Assembly (NCBI GenBank): GCA_013399695.1
Contig: VXAU01000760.1
Span: 1,364,001 to 1,428,000, forward strand
Direction of reading: 5' to 3'
Length of the DNA stretch: 64,000 nt
From: Formicarius rufipectus
Lineage: Eukaryota; Chordata; Aves; Passeriformes; Formicariidae
The notes beneath the pieces are model-generated. The model was given only the letters and a program-made list of their open reading frames with translations. It searched no databases and had not been told where the DNA came from. Made by a program: the position numbers and the translations under genes. Shown in pieces: positions 37,732 to 52,200 of the stretch (within the stretch, counting starts at the first letter, position 1; the number at the start of each line of letters is the position of its first letter).

Positions 37732-38086
37732 CTGTTTAGAACCTGTATTTCATACGCTGGGGTTGATTCAAGAGCCACAAAAAAGGTGACAACTGTGGTC
37801 TAGCTCTTAAGATCTTCCTATATTGCTTTGATATAAGCAAAACACAGCCTTTAGCTTTAAAATTTTTGCCACAATCTAAAACACAGAGACAATAATCATA
37901 TTTTAGGGCTCAAATTCTTCCCCACTAATCACACCAGAGAGCACTTCATTTCTTACATGATCTGTTATTTACAGGGGATTTCTTATCACCTGGTGCATTG
38001 TCATGGGTAAGATGGGAATCCCACACACTCAAAATTCAGTCCATTAGTATGAACTAAACAGGAACTGCATCTGATAACATTATTGT

Positions 38087-38103
38087 TATCATCATCATCA
38101 TCT
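38087..38103. repeat. short ATC trinucleotide repeat
   Basis: About five tandem ATC units. Confidence 0.8.
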
Positions 38104-39923
38104 TGCTCCCTGAGAAACAGAAACAATGACACATTCCACTACTTAGAAATGCCAAACCATCAAACCCAAAGAAATAAGAGCAAGTAGCTCATTAAAAAAA
38201 GCACCTGAGGTAATTGAGCAGAACATCACTAATTTTTGACCAAAAATATGTTTATTTTCCTCGGTAAGGATTGAGAATTAATTTGCAAATTTTGTATATA
38301 CAGCCTTTTCTGTGGACGTATTTCCATAACTGGAAAGTGTGTTTTTAAATAATGAACTGTGGTTATTTTCATTAGCAGTCTGGTAAACTGGGCTCATTTG
38401 CCAAAATGACAAGAAAATATTGATTCAGGACAGTGATTGTTCACCTTGGAAACACAACTGTGCACTAAAGACATACAGTCATGGCAAAGTCATCTCTCCC
38501 AACAAGACAGCTTGATTTGCACATTGCTACTACTTTAAATCTGCCAAAGGCAGTTCTGAACAAGCAAACCAATGTCTAAGGAGCTCTACTGAGAGCTATG
38601 CCGAGTTTCAGATGAGGACAGATTTGATTAACTGGTGCTCTGTCTGCCAGATAAAAGTTGCACAAGTGATAATGAGGATACAAAGCTTTGTAAAATGTTT
38701 ATTTCTTAAAAAGAAGTTTCCAGAAGGAAAAAAAAATGCCTATAATAAGGATAATTGTTTAGTAAAAATTCATTCAGGTAACACTTTTCCAACTACTCAA
38801 CAGCTGTTCCACAGTGACTCAGAAAACTGCCATTGGTATTTACCCACTCTTAAAAACCCTCTCCTACATAGGAAATTTAAGGAAAAGTGGAATTGGTTCA
38901 GAGGATGCTATAGCTTCCTTTGGAGTTTGACTATTAGAGATCATCACTATAAGCTTGCTGAACAGACTTCCATTACGTCTTCATTTTCTGAAACCTGAAT
39001 CAGAACAACCCCAAAATAAAGCAACCCAAATTTTACCACAGCAGTATCAGCCTGCTGTACATTTATACAAGTTTGTATAGGTTTACTTAGAAGTGTATGT
39101 TCATATCAAGCCTGGAGACTTGGCTGAAGAAGACAGATAAATAAATGGTGTGTCCCCCCCTCAAACTTTTGACTGAAGGGAAACCAAGGAGTGCTTTGAA
39201 GTTTCTTATAAAATGGAGAAAGCAGTACCTGTCTGAAAGTGGAAATATGCAGATTAGAATTCCTCAGGTATTAAGCTCTTTTGGCTCAGAAGTCGTTTGT
39301 GTTTGAATGCAGTCTAAAGGAGAGAAAAATAAAAAGAACTATATCATAACACTTTTTTTATGACACAATTGTGGAAAGCATTCCAAATTCCTGGGTCTTT
39401 TTGCCCTAAAGGAGTCCTTTTGGCATGTGTTGGAAGTTGTTGCTTGATAGCAGTAGAGTTTATGCTAATTTTCTGCAGACAACAAATTATATAGTCATAA
39501 TTTTTACAAGAATTTTAATTACCTGTCAAATTATTTTGTGTTTCACCTAAGGGAGGTGTGAGGGTATTTTTTTATCTTAATTTTGGTGCTGTTGTCAAAT
39601 TCCAGTTGCCATCATTTAAGAAATGTTAATGATGCTAATGAAGACTAAAGGTCAGTCACTTAGCTTGTGTAAATTAGCACAGCTCAGTTGATTTCTGCAG
39701 CTCTATTGATTTACAGTTACTGAGGACCTTAAGATCCTGCCAATGCAATTTATTAGTCTTGGCTATAGATTTTATTCCATATATTCAGCTGTTTAGAACT
39801 ACTTGCAGGGTCAAGTGAAAATGCAGGTTAATGCAGCAAATGTCAATCAGTGTGAACAAAAACAACTTTTCACATTCATTTCCATTTGCATTCATGGCTA
39901 CATAGTTTTGACCTCAGCTTTTC

Positions 39924-39940
39924 TTTTTTTTTTTTTTTTT
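39924..39940. repeat. poly(T) run
   Basis: About 17 consecutive T. Confidence 0.85.
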
Positions 39941-42900
39941 AATATGAACACACACAAAAAAGTGAACCTCAGTTTAAACTCTACAAGTTTGCAACAGAAG
40001 AAAGAACAGGGTGTTACACATGGTTTCAACTAGAAAGCTCCAACCTCACTGTTTTAGGTTTGCACACCCCTACACTTTGAATCTCAGACCAAGCTGTAAT
40101 TTTAGTATAAAATCATCATAGAGCAATCTCCCACTGAGGCAATATATTAAGAAAACAGAGTAGATGATAACCACCACAAACCCTTTGGAAGAACATAAAT
40201 GCCCCTGTATTATAGCAAAACTCCTCAGCAGTTAGTTCCAGCATGGTTCCTGGTCTCATCCTGTGTGAGCCACACAAAGATGTGGGGTTACCTTTCTCTG
40301 AGCCTGCCCCACCTGTGTTGCATCACAGCTCTGATCCCCAGGCCAGGCTGCTGCACTGACCAGTGTGGGCACCACACCTGCCCTCTGCCTGGACCTACTG
40401 ATCTCACAGCAAATGGGAGCTCTCCAGGGCAGGGCCTGCCAGCCCTTCTAAAGGAGTCTGAGCTTTAATGGCATGTCCCAGCCACCTCTATGCCACAATT
40501 ACCTGCAAGAGAATTCCTCTTCATTTGCTCTCCAGCAGGAAGTACAGGAGCAACACAGAACTCTGCTAAGTAAAACAGTGAGTCATCTGAAAAAAAAAAC
40601 AGAGGACACGTAAAGGCTGTTGGCTAATGAGTCTTCATGAGATCCAGACTTTTTTGAAATGGTCATCCAAAAGCAACATAAGATAAATGAGTATCACCTG
40701 AACAAGACTAGCTGGTCTGAGGATTAAAAGAAAAAAAAAAAATCAGAGATTTTACCCTTGAGGGAAAATATTAAAACAATTCCCCTGAAATAGTCATAAG
40801 AGTGGGACAAAATATCAAGACGCAATGACAATTTCACTTTTACATTAGGACAAACTGAAAATTAGAGTAAATAGTCTCCCTTACTCTCATCAAATAAATT
40901 ACATCAGAAAGGAGAATAAACCATTGAGCTGTGAGGTGCTGTAAGTCACTAATTTGACTCTGGCAGAAGAAGAATTTGAGTATAGGTACTTGAAAACTAA
41001 GGCAAATGTTTTACTCTAGGGCTTAAGGAGGAATAGCAACTGAGTGTGTGAGCGTATTCACTAATTTATTTCTGGAGAAATGAAAGCAGAGTTTTGAAGA
41101 AAATATTTGAACAATAGTTTTTGTCAAGAACTATACATTTTCTAATCAAAAAAGACACCCATCCAACCTCCAAACTCCATATACTTCTGCTGCCTAAATA
41201 TGTTTGAGAACTGTTCTCCTTTATAGCACTTTCTGGTAATTTGAAAGCTCAGGTGTCAGTATTTCTGAGTGAAGACAACTACTGTTGAAGGGCTAAGAGC
41301 AGAGAAAGAAATCAGGTCTTTGGGTCTGCTAGTTTGATGCTTTCTGGTTGTGTGTCTTTCACAAGATCCTTCCTACCATATAAAAGGTTGAGGAGATTAT
41401 CAAAGACTATGGGATGATTCAGGTAGGGAGGAACTAATTGCTCTACTGCTAAACTCAGTTCTGCAAAATAAGCCTGCAAGACTCTGCCATCCTCATTGAC
41501 ATGAAATTAGTGCCTTGGTCTTAGCAGACTGTCATTGCATTATTGGCTTGTGTCAGGAAAGGCAATTAAGGTAGAATTTACTTTTATCACCACAACTGGC
41601 TTTTCTAGAGAATATTCGAAGTTATAGTTCATGTTTTAAATCCCCAGACAAAAGCTGGAGGAATCAATTATTTGTCTTGACATTTTTGTTGCTTTCATTT
41701 TCAAGTCTTTATCCCTGGCTTATGAATATTAGCCTGCAGCAGGCTGTGGTAATATAAAGTATACTGGTTCTCCCAGTTCAAGAATATTTTTTTTAAAGAA
41801 AATTAAGAATACCAAGAAGAACATTCTAAGCAAACAAACAATGACTCTGAGTGAATGTTTTTTTAAATATGGCCTGACAAAACCTGGTGCTAAAGATACA
41901 TGTGTTATGCTGTGAATGGGGTTTCATAGGACAGCAAAATCCCAAAGCTTTCTGGTATGATCCATGAAAGCAAGAGAGACATAACTACCCCTCTTTCTGA
42001 AGACATCAGAATTCCTAAAGAAGAAAACATTTTTAACATAAGTAAATGAGACATTAAGAGGATCAGATAATGCTCAGATAGATTCCCAAAGTACTTTTTT
42101 CAAGAGAAGTATCAGTATCAGTTAGTTCAGAATGACACCAAAATAGAATTAAAAGCTGAATGATAATAAACCTCAGTTTTTAGAGAGTTAATTTTAAGGG
42201 AGCATTGTTTAGATAAATATAAAGGGCTTGAAAAACTTCTTTCATCACTTTTAGTGTTTGAGAACACAATTTTGTGAGGGATGCCCCACATTGCCTTGTG
42301 ATAAAAGCCCTGACCTACCTGCCAGCCATGTACTCTGATACATATTCTTGCATCTCCTAAACAAATTGCTGCACTTAACAAGTATTTGGACTTTTGCTGC
42401 TATCCCTAAGTAGTACATATATGATATTGGAACAAGCATTTTAAACCAACTTCTTTGTCTTCTCCCACAGGGAAGGCACAAAGCTGCATTTTTCACTCTC
42501 TGCTCTGGGAAGCTGTTAAACCTTGAGTTCTCAACAATGTGAGTGCTCTATATATTACTTTTATCAGATCCATGAGCAATTTTTTTCACTCTTACTTCGA
42601 GTTTTCTCACCATAAGCAGTCCTTTTTCTTGAATCTTCCAAAGCCACACAGCACAAGAATTATGGTGGCAGTTTATTTGACCTTAGCTACCTTCAGTCCT
42701 TAATCTACATAAATGCTATCAGATAATGGAAATGTATATTGTCCTCTGGAACCCATGACAGTCTGTTGGAACTCTTCTTCCATCTCTAGCAGTTTTAGAT
42801 GAATAAACCATGTTAGTCAGATGTCTCCCACTGTCAGTCACACTTTGCGTCCAAGAGCTCCTGCTGTGAGGCAACGTGGCACAAGAAATTTAGGTATATT

Positions 42901-45900
42901 CACATATCATGTTACAATAGTACAGGAGTCCAAAGTTAAAGTAAAAACCTGATATTTCAGGTTTAATTTAAACAAAAATAACTGTCAGCATAAGAAAGGT
43001 TGAGCTGTGTCAGACTGTATCAGTAGTGGATACTCAAGGAAAGATAACAAGGAGAGAGCAGGTACCAATTACTCCTTCCCCATTACACCCCCAACATGTT
43101 GCAGTTGTTGAATATATTTCACCAGTAATAATCTCTTTAAATGCAATGCTGTTTTACACTGTGAAAGACACCAGGCAAATACAGCAATAACAGTTTGACC
43201 CTAATTATTTCAAGGAAACCCCAAGACTAAACCTTTGCCATGTGATGTAATGTAAAATATGCACAGGAGGAAACCAGAGAAGGAAGGTGGGGAGAGGTCT
43301 ACTCATTTGGGCACAGCTAACACAATTAGGTAACTTTTGAGCCAATCCCATCTGTCATCTCCAAACAAGGGTGCAGTGAAGCTACATGTGTCTACCCCCA
43401 ACACTGTACATCTGTCTTGAAAATCGCATTCAATCCTTCCATTTCCTTTGCAGGCAAACTACTTCTTTTTCTCACAGTGAGGAAGAACCACCTGTCATTC
43501 AGTCAGTCAGTGTATTTCTCCCTGTATTCCTTCCCATCCTGGCTCAGAGCAGGAAGGAGTCTCAGCTAACCTTACAACATGGTCATTCATGAAGCAACCT
43601 CCACTCAGAGGTGAAACACTTGGATGGCAATAACAGGATGTTTTACTCTTCCTTCTAGTTAAGACATTGTAGCCATAATTATTATACATTACCCTTTCCG
43701 ATACAAATCATTATTTACCCATGTTGCCTGGGGGAAAAGTTCTGGATAGAGAATCTCCTACATACTTGTCTGTACTCATTGCCATACAAAGTTCACAGTG
43801 AGAGGAGGAGGCCAGAGCACCTCTGAGGGTTCTCAGGGGTACTTACACAAATGCTAATGAAATCCCATTAATCACAGCTCTAGCCATTGCAGACTTGTCA
43901 GCACAGGAGGTTACAGACTACCCACAGCAGATAGAGAGGTTAGAAAAACATGTCACAAGAAGGTACATGTATGACCTTTCCCGAGTCTGCAGTGTTGGTC
44001 AAAATATTTTCATGCTGTGGCTAAACCGGAGATGGGAGGAAAATGCCATAGGGAGAACATCTGCTAAACTTAAAAAGACACAGTCCAGAGAATTTCCACA
44101 GTTCCACTCTCCACCTTTCAAAGACATGACTAGGAAGTATTTCTCCTTCCACTCTGCCAGGCAGGTAATTATTTGTACTCCTCAGCACCCATATTAACTG
44201 CACCTGCAAAGGAGTGTTGTTTTCTAAGTATTTCCCATGCAAAATGTGGCAGAGAAGAAAGCAGAACTATTTCTTACCACCGGCAGTAAAGCCCAGGATA
44301 AAGCCCTATATGCAGGAACTACAATACTGTGACGAGAAATAGCTTTACTTGTTTGTCATACAGCCTTCCCTCACACTGCCTGTCACAGCTGTGCTAGACA
44401 TGCAGCAATCCTACACCTCTCCTCTATGGCCCTGGAGATCTGGCACCTGATAAGGTTTCACTGTTCCCTCCTGCGCCAAGCTCGCTCAGGTACACTGGTG
44501 TGCGTTTGCAGTTGCCCACAGTCAGCAGATATTCCAGCACAGTCTAAACCAAAAGCACACTTTTGGCCCCTTGTTACTATTCTGGACACCTCATTATCAT
44601 GGAGGAATTTAGTATCTCTGGAGCAGATCTGGTACAAGAAGCGAAGCCTTTACTGTTCTCCTGTGCCAGATAAAGTGTCTTGGAACCTGCTCACAGACGC
44701 AGACTCGATCATATAGGAGCTGCACACCCGTCCCAGGTTTTCCCTGACAAACACAAGCAGATGTAGATGACTGATTGAGAGCGTAATTTAAAACGAGGTC
44801 TCCTTCCTAGTGTTCCCATAACAATATTTGAGGGCCAATTTAGAAACTGTGGAGCATACAGTTGGGAAGTCACACAAAGGCTATTCTGGGAGCCTGAAAG
44901 AGGCTTGATTTGTCTGTATCACAAGTCAAAAGTAGCCATTTTTTAAACAAAAATGTGAATGGGTTGCTGGGGTTGTATCTCAATTTTTGACAAGCTTGGC
45001 TTCTTTTCTTTTTCTGTCAGAACAGCCTGTACTTTCCTCTGTCCCCAGGCAGCCATATTCTGAAAACCTATAGAAAGAGCTATACATGTTTCCTCCCATG
45101 TATATTTACCAGGAAAAAGAGTATAGTGAAATGTAAGATAGTAAGGGAAATATATGTTCCTGTAAACCATATTTCTAAGTCATATGGGTGGTTTTCTTAA
45201 CAAGAGATAGTGCTCGGTAATATCATTTATTTGTTTAAATTTATTGTGATGCAACTTCTTTTGGATAAAACAACCAAATACACTGATTTTTTTTTTGTAC
45301 ATTCTTTCAAGTGATCATGCAATGATTTTTTTTTAAAGAAACAAAGACTTTAGTCAAAGAATGTTCACAAATGAATTCAGTATTTCATATGGGATACAAG
45401 GAGAAAGACAATTTGTAAACTGTGAGATTAAAAAAAAAGATATCAAGGGAAGAGGGATTGTTTTATATAACAATCTTAGATTGTAAATAAAATGTCTGGG
45501 CAGGATGTTTAACTGTAATAAATTGACTGTTTGGGTCTTTGCTGGCATATCTCCTTAGCTTTATTGACATTAGCTATATTTGCATGGAACTTTATTGTAT
45601 GGGAAAGAGTTTCTTGTTTGGAATTTGAAAAATAACCTTACAGTACAAGCATCTTGAAAGCATGGAAGACACTGCTGGAAAGAGACTGAGAAGGTAAAAA
45701 GAAAAGAGCTGAGTTTCTTGCATCTCAGAAAATCACAGGCAAGACAGGAGATGGAATGTGGATATATTTAATTTCATTTTAAGCAGGATCAGCATTTAGT
45801 TAGATTTCTTTTACTAGCCATTTGTAATGGAGTAAGAAAAAGGAGGAGGAGGAATGAATGCTCTCCGTATTGAATTATTGCAATCTGAGTCACCAGTGAA

Positions 45901-48900
45901 ACCAAAAGATTAGACTTTGACTTTGGTTAGGAATGACATTCCTTCTATCCAGCCCTAGTTTTTACCACTAAATGAACAACAGCTCTGCCCTCAAATTCCA
46001 GGAATATGAAAGCAGTTCATCAACCAGGATCTGGAATGAGTCTAAATGTTACATTAACGAATCAAATATCTTTCCAGTCTTTTCCATTCAGATCTTCAAA
46101 CAGATTTAGTATTTTGATATGATTTTCATCTTGACCATTCCCAGCTGATATTTCCCAACCCCACACTGAATTCTTTTATGTTTACCTGGCAAAGTTCAAG
46201 ACCCTACCCAACACTGAGACCTTTGGGAGTTGTGACCCTTGCAGTGTTTCAGTGAACTGTGCCAAGGTCCTGCAGAGATGGGTGTGCCCACAGGTGAGGA
46301 CAGATGGAAGCAGGCACAGCATTGCCCTTTCCTCCCCAGATCAGCAGACAGGGTTCACTATACTGGCCAAGGAACTTCCCCATCTCATGTCAACTTTCCT
46401 CTGGTTGATCCATGCTTTCCCACAGCATGGGTAATGGCAAACATCCCCTTTTCCCTCTGAATTATATGAAAAGATGTCATGGGAGAATGGAAGTATCTCT
46501 CCATTTAGGGAAGAGGTTTATATTTGGAATATTTCTCTAGCCAGGCTGACACAAATCCCCTCTCTCCAGGAAGTGTATTCTCACTTGGACAATGGCAGAA
46601 TTCCTCCCTGTCCAGGAATTTAGATATTTTATCTACTCAGAGGTGATAATTTTCATGGTAAGACTAAGGAAAGAATAGGAAAATCTCTATTACAACATGC
46701 CAAAGCACAGAAGAGAATACACATCAACCACACATCTGGAAAGATATCAGCACTGCTTCAGTGGGTCCTGTGTCTCAGGAGTTTGAGTTCCTAAAATTAG
46801 ATACTAGGGGTCTGTACAGATTAGAAAAGACTTATGGGGGGAAGGAGGATCAGATGACTAGAATTTCTACCTTTTTTCTTTCAAAACCCACACTTTTTCC
46901 TTTCAAACAGAATGGCTAGAAATTCATCCCTGAATGTAGTAAGCACGTGAAATGCATATGCCTTTAATGTGCAAATTCTATACTGCACAAGGGGATAACT
47001 AATGAGCCACTATTTTAATGAATCAAGTTAAAATGGCAAGGTGACATATCTCATTTAAGGGAGTGAATTCTCAATGTCACTGTAAAACGAACACCTCCTT
47101 CTCCTGGGAAGGGAAGACAATATTGGTTTGGGTTAAACTCCTGCCTCTTTTTGTGTCTGATGCAGATTTTCCACAGTCCTCGGGAGATCTCTGTGGATCA
47201 CACCCTTCTGAAAAACAAGGGCAGGTTTTGATCAGGGAAGTTAATGAATATAAAGAAGATGAACACAAGCAGTACACAGCAAAGATGAAAAGATGACTTC
47301 ATGTCATCTCCAAGAGCCCATGTATAACCTACAGCAGAAGTCCTGCCATGGGTGCCCAGCACCCCAAGGGAGCAGTGACGTGACCATGGGCAGCCTGCCT
47401 GGCATGACCCAGGAACACCTTTACAGTCAGCAAAGCAGCAGCATCAGGGTGCTGCCCTCCAGAGAAAAAACCTCCTTCATGGTCTCTCTGCACTTCCTCT
47501 CTCTGTTCCCTCCCCCTACTACCAAACTCTTTCACTGCATCCCCTTGCCATGACCTGCTCCTCACTAACTATTCCTAACCCACAGGTGTTCCCAGAAGCA
47601 TGCCCTTGCTCCCCAGACTTCATGCCTGATCTTCCTAAAGGTTTGAGGAAAGTCTTTAAATCCATAGTAAAACCAATCATCACCCCAATCCTTACTATGC
47701 CTTTCCACATTTTAAAGTTGCACTGGGTATGGGTGGCAGGGAGTAGGTAGCAGGGCTGTGGAGTTGCCCTCTGGGAGGGATCAGGGCTGCCCCGAGCCAG
47801 GCATAGCCTGGCCCTCAGAGGAGCCCGTGCTGCCCCTGGGAAAAGACATTGAGGTCACAGTGGAATGCTGCCCAGCAGCCAGGGAAAACATGAGAGAAAC
47901 TTACTTCTGTCCCACTCTGAGCGCTGCTCAAGACAATGATCTGCCCTGTTAATTAACTTAGAAATCTGAAAGGATCTGCACTAAATTCCTGCACACTGCT
48001 GCTCAGGCTCACATAAGTTCTTGATTCATATTGACAAGTCTGATCCAAATCCCAGTAAAGTCAATTGAAATCCTCCTATCAACTTCTGTGCACCTTCTGA
48101 GTAATTTCAAAACTCCTCTGACTACACAACTTTTCTCTAAGCAGTATTTCAATTTTTAAAAAGTGCATTTGTAACATTATGTTTTCAATCTCCCACCTCT
48201 AATAACTACATAAAAGAACCAAAAAAGCATCTATAACATTCAGTTTACTGAACTGATATCAGACAATCATTTGCTTGCAGACAATATTGAAAGAAACAAG
48301 AACTGATTCAGTAAAGTTTAATATTTCTCTGAAGTCCTGGTTTGTTAGGGAGGTTCTGTGAGCCACCAGTAATTTACAGGATACCCAGTCCTCAGCAATC
48401 ACATGTGACCATCACTGACCGAAAGAAAGCAATCCCTCAGAACTTTGTGAACAGTGCTTAGACATGGCAAGGTGCTACAGACAAGTATTTAACTAATCTC
48501 TCCTGCTGGGAAGTGAAGGAGGCTGGAATCATCTGCCTGTGAAAAGGAACCAGGGAAGAGCAAGGCTTTGATTTACTGAGTGGGAAGGACTCTGCAGCAC
48601 ATTGCTGATAACCTCTTTATGTAAAGCCCACAAGATACAGAGATGGAACGTGACTGCAGGGGGGATGAAGAGCCATCCTGGAAATGGGCAAATAATTTAT
48701 TCTGAACCAATTGTCCATTACTGTTCACAAAGAAATTGTTAGAGTCTTAAATGTATTCATTATTTCAAATTGTTCCATTTATTTCTTCAGCAAATAATAT
48801 ATGTGTTCTGAAGATAGTGAAGTTGTGAAATGTACAATTGACTATTCCATTCACAATCTGCATTGTCTTGGATAGCTGAATTATTTGCATAATTTAATTA

Positions 48901-49265
48901 CATAACACAGTGCAGGAAAATTGAGCCTTTAATCACCATGATTAATGCTTACTCAAGGAAGAAGTCCAAAGCATAAAGTATTTTCAACATTAGAAAATGA
49001 GTCAGAATCTGGCCTTATTCATAGTTTGGGCTCTGAGGTAGTTTTACTTCTTGTGTTTCAAATATGTGCCTATCCTACACAGTATTGTTAGGAAGCACCA
49101 ATAAAGACCTTTTGACTTGCTTAGTCAGCTAGCATAATGCCAATTCAAAACCGAAATGCTATGAAGAAGGATCTGAAGTTCAGCAGCTTAGGTAGAGAAA
49201 AGAGGAGGGAAAAACCTGTTTCTCCAGAGCCTCTATGGTCATGAAACACAAACATTCACATCTAA

Positions 49266-49281
49266 AAATAAATAAATAAAA
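49266..49281. repeat. short AAAT tandem repeat
   Basis: About four tandem AAAT-type units. Confidence 0.7.
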
Positions 49282-52200
49282 CAAGCAATATTTAAGGTTG
49301 TTTTCAAATTTAGATAAAAATTAGCAGGACAAAAGAAAATCTAAAACATCATACACCAAACAAAAAGAGGGACAGAACTGTACCAGATTAGCTTTTAGAG
49401 CCACCAAAGAAAGTTATGAGCTGTTCTGTCATCATTTCTGGAGGTCTTTAGGAGGGATCTAATTTGCTATTGTAGGAAGAGCACTAATAGAAGAAACTTC
49501 AAACATATGCTAACTTGTGGTGGTTTGGATGCCAATTAGCAACACACCAACACCCCCAACAAATTAGCCAAACTCAACAAGCAATATTCTTTATTAAGAC
49601 AAGTGTTGAAAAGAAGATGGCCACGCAATTAGCTGAGAAAACCCCTCTGCACCCTAAAAAAAGTGACAGTATGAATCTGAAGCACAACCATGCCTGTTAA
49701 TATTGATCAGCAGAGACAGCACAAAGCATAAACTACCCAGTTCCAGGGCAGCAGTATCAGAATCAGTGTCAGTGAGCATCTGTAACCTACAGGTGCACCT
49801 GTAAAGCAAAAGGTATGGGAGGACTGAAAGAGAAATAATGTTCAAAATGAAATTTTCCTATGAGTTTTTTTCTTTTTACTTAAAAGACCACTTTTTCCTA
49901 AAACTGAGATTTCAGCACGAAGAAATTTGAACTGAATCAGCATTAGTTTTATCAAACATTTCAGTTAAGTATCTCCAACTTTCCTTGTGAAAAGGCTCAA
50001 ACCTACTTTGTCCTATTTAGAGATTGAGCCAAAGCAGCACCTAAAAGCAGGTCTAGCCAGTAATTTGAATGTCAAGCTATTTGCCTCCCATCATTATTAT
50101 TTCAGTTTGTACCTGCTTAGTAGAGTTTAGCCCACATCTGATGTGCTTGGTTCATTACAAGAGCCTGCTAATAAATAAACTGTTTTAATAATAGAGTTTT
50201 GCGTCTTGCACTACAACAAAGTTATCATTTATATCTTGGGCCTTTTATCCTCCTATTATGTGGAGCATGGGAGTTCCTTTTGTAGAGAAATCACAGTTTT
50301 GTTTTGTTTTCCTTGGGAGAAATCACTCTGAATTGCAAACTTCTGCAGATATTGAAAGAATTGCTCCGGATCAAGATGATTCAGTGGTAGTGAACTCAGT
50401 GGGGAATGTTGTATAATAGGACACAATAGGGGAGAAGAGGCAAAAATATTGTCAACTGTTTGTTTCCAAACACTACTCACTCCAAAGCATTGAGGGAATG
50501 AGGGTTTTCAGGTGGAAGCAGCGGATTGGATTTTGGTTCTTTTCTAACATCTCTTAGATTGAGCATTCTGGCTTCAGGTCTCTGTATCCCTCAATTAGGC
50601 TTGTGCAAAAGTATTCAGCCTTTTTATGCTCTCCCCCTTCCCTTCTCCTCTTTCATTCTTTCTTCCTACTTCCCCATCCTCTCAAACTTGGCAGTAGCTG
50701 CTGGGCTCCAGCCAGATGCTACTTCAGACCCAGGTCGTGCTTTCAAGGCAGAGTCCTAGAACAGGGTGGGGTTGAATTGCAAAGTGCAAACCCAAGCCAA
50801 AATGTGCGAGGCCCTGTGGAGCACAACACGCAGGTGCTGCTGCCTGTGGGGAGCCTCCCCATATTCACCACCCCTACAGGTTAGTGGAGACAGGGAGCAA
50901 CCTCTGAGCAAGCCAGATCAGATCCCAACACAACTGTGTTAACACTGTGTTGTGCCAAAGTTAACACATCCCATTTTTGTAAAACACAATGGACAAGGCT
51001 ATGGTTTTTCCTCTGAAATTGAGCTAGTGCTACTTTTGCTTTAATTGTGAATTTCAGCCAATTGTTGTATAGTTCAATTCCTCAGTACTCTACCCCATTT
51101 AACATGTTAACTAAGGGTCTAAGGGAATAAACTCAGCTACAGGGAACAGAGGAGGCCATTCCATTTCCCTGGCTCTTCATGTGGCAGCTTTAATCCTCAA
51201 GGCTCAAGAGTCACAAATACTTTGCTCATTTTCTTTATATGAAAAAGGAATGCTCAGATTTGATGGGGACAAATAGCAGATCTGCATTAAGTTCAGCCAA
51301 GCAACACAGATCTATTTTTCAGCAATTCAATTACGTGTTCTCAGCCTACTCCCTTTTTGACCATCAGAATGCCTGGTGCAGTGAGGTGTCCTCACAGAAA
51401 TGATACCACCTAAACCTGATGGAAATCTCCAAGAGCAATTGGTTTCTGCCACACCTCCTGCCATCTGGCATGCTAAAGAATCACCCAACTTTCTAAGATT
51501 TCAGCTAAGCAAATAGAGTACTGGCTGTACAATGGAATACATGAGATTAACTTCACCATTCCAAGGGTGCAGAATGAAAGAGTTAAAAGAAGTTCCCTGC
51601 ACACATTCTACACAAACTTACATGCCCAAAGGCACTGCATTTGGCTTCCTGTACCTTATGTTTTTTCTTTTCACTTATCCCTAGTGGTTCATTATTGCAG
51701 GCCTTTTGACTTGTGAGAACAAGACTCACCATTCCCTCTGGGAGTTTCGCCGCTGCCCTCTCGCTCTCTGTTACTCCCTTCTCTGTTTATCGTCCTCCAA
51801 CTACCTCTCTTATTCAGGCTGGGAAAGGAGACAAAAGGAAAATTTCTATCATGATTTCTTCCTCCTCCTCAATCTCTTTTCAAAATAATTCTGCTCTTAA
51901 CAAGAGAAACACCACCGTAAGGTGAAGATATCCTGATGTCTCAAGCCAGGCAGGTTTTCAGAAAGCAGGAAGAAGCCACAGCCCAAGCTGACTGCACAGA
52001 GATCCACAGCACCTTCAGACTCTGAACTGCCAGCTATAACCCACCCAAATCTCCCCCTCTCTGGGAATAAGTCTACAGTTTAGGCAAATCAGGCTTCAAA
52101 TACTCCTCATCTCTAAGTCTCCTGCACTTGCTTGCAAGATTCAAATCCTTAAAAGAGGCAGAGGCTGCTTTTGTACAGTAACAGCCATCTCAGTAGCAAG

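Larger units (their letters stand above)
37732..44000. other. intron or intergenic; possible conserved noncoding block
   Basis: No exon is accepted. Plus 38612-38998 is a 128-codon frame with an undistinguished translation. Segment 39440-39760 has several homeobox-type cores (TTAATTA-like, TTAATGATGCTAATGA), CAGCTC and TGTCAAAT words close together. The GC-richer patch 40230-40480 carries an exon-like minus interval (acceptor at about 40352, donor AGAAAG/GTAACC at about 40288). Plus 43893-43962 has an acceptor, a donor and two open frames on the opposite strand. Confidence 0.3.

Noticed and set aside
38612..38998. 128-codon plus-strand frame
   Set aside because: Translation not recognised, no splice borders, no promoter or polyA context. 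A frame of this length is expected by chance in 64 kb on six frames.
39230..39275. Minus acceptor TTTCCACTTTCAG followed by a long open frame
   Set aside because: No usable donor before the frames close.
43893..43962. Plus-strand 70-base interval with acceptor, donor and two open frames
   Set aside because: Isolated and on the strand opposite to all better exons. Kept as a reminder that exon-like intervals occur by chance here.
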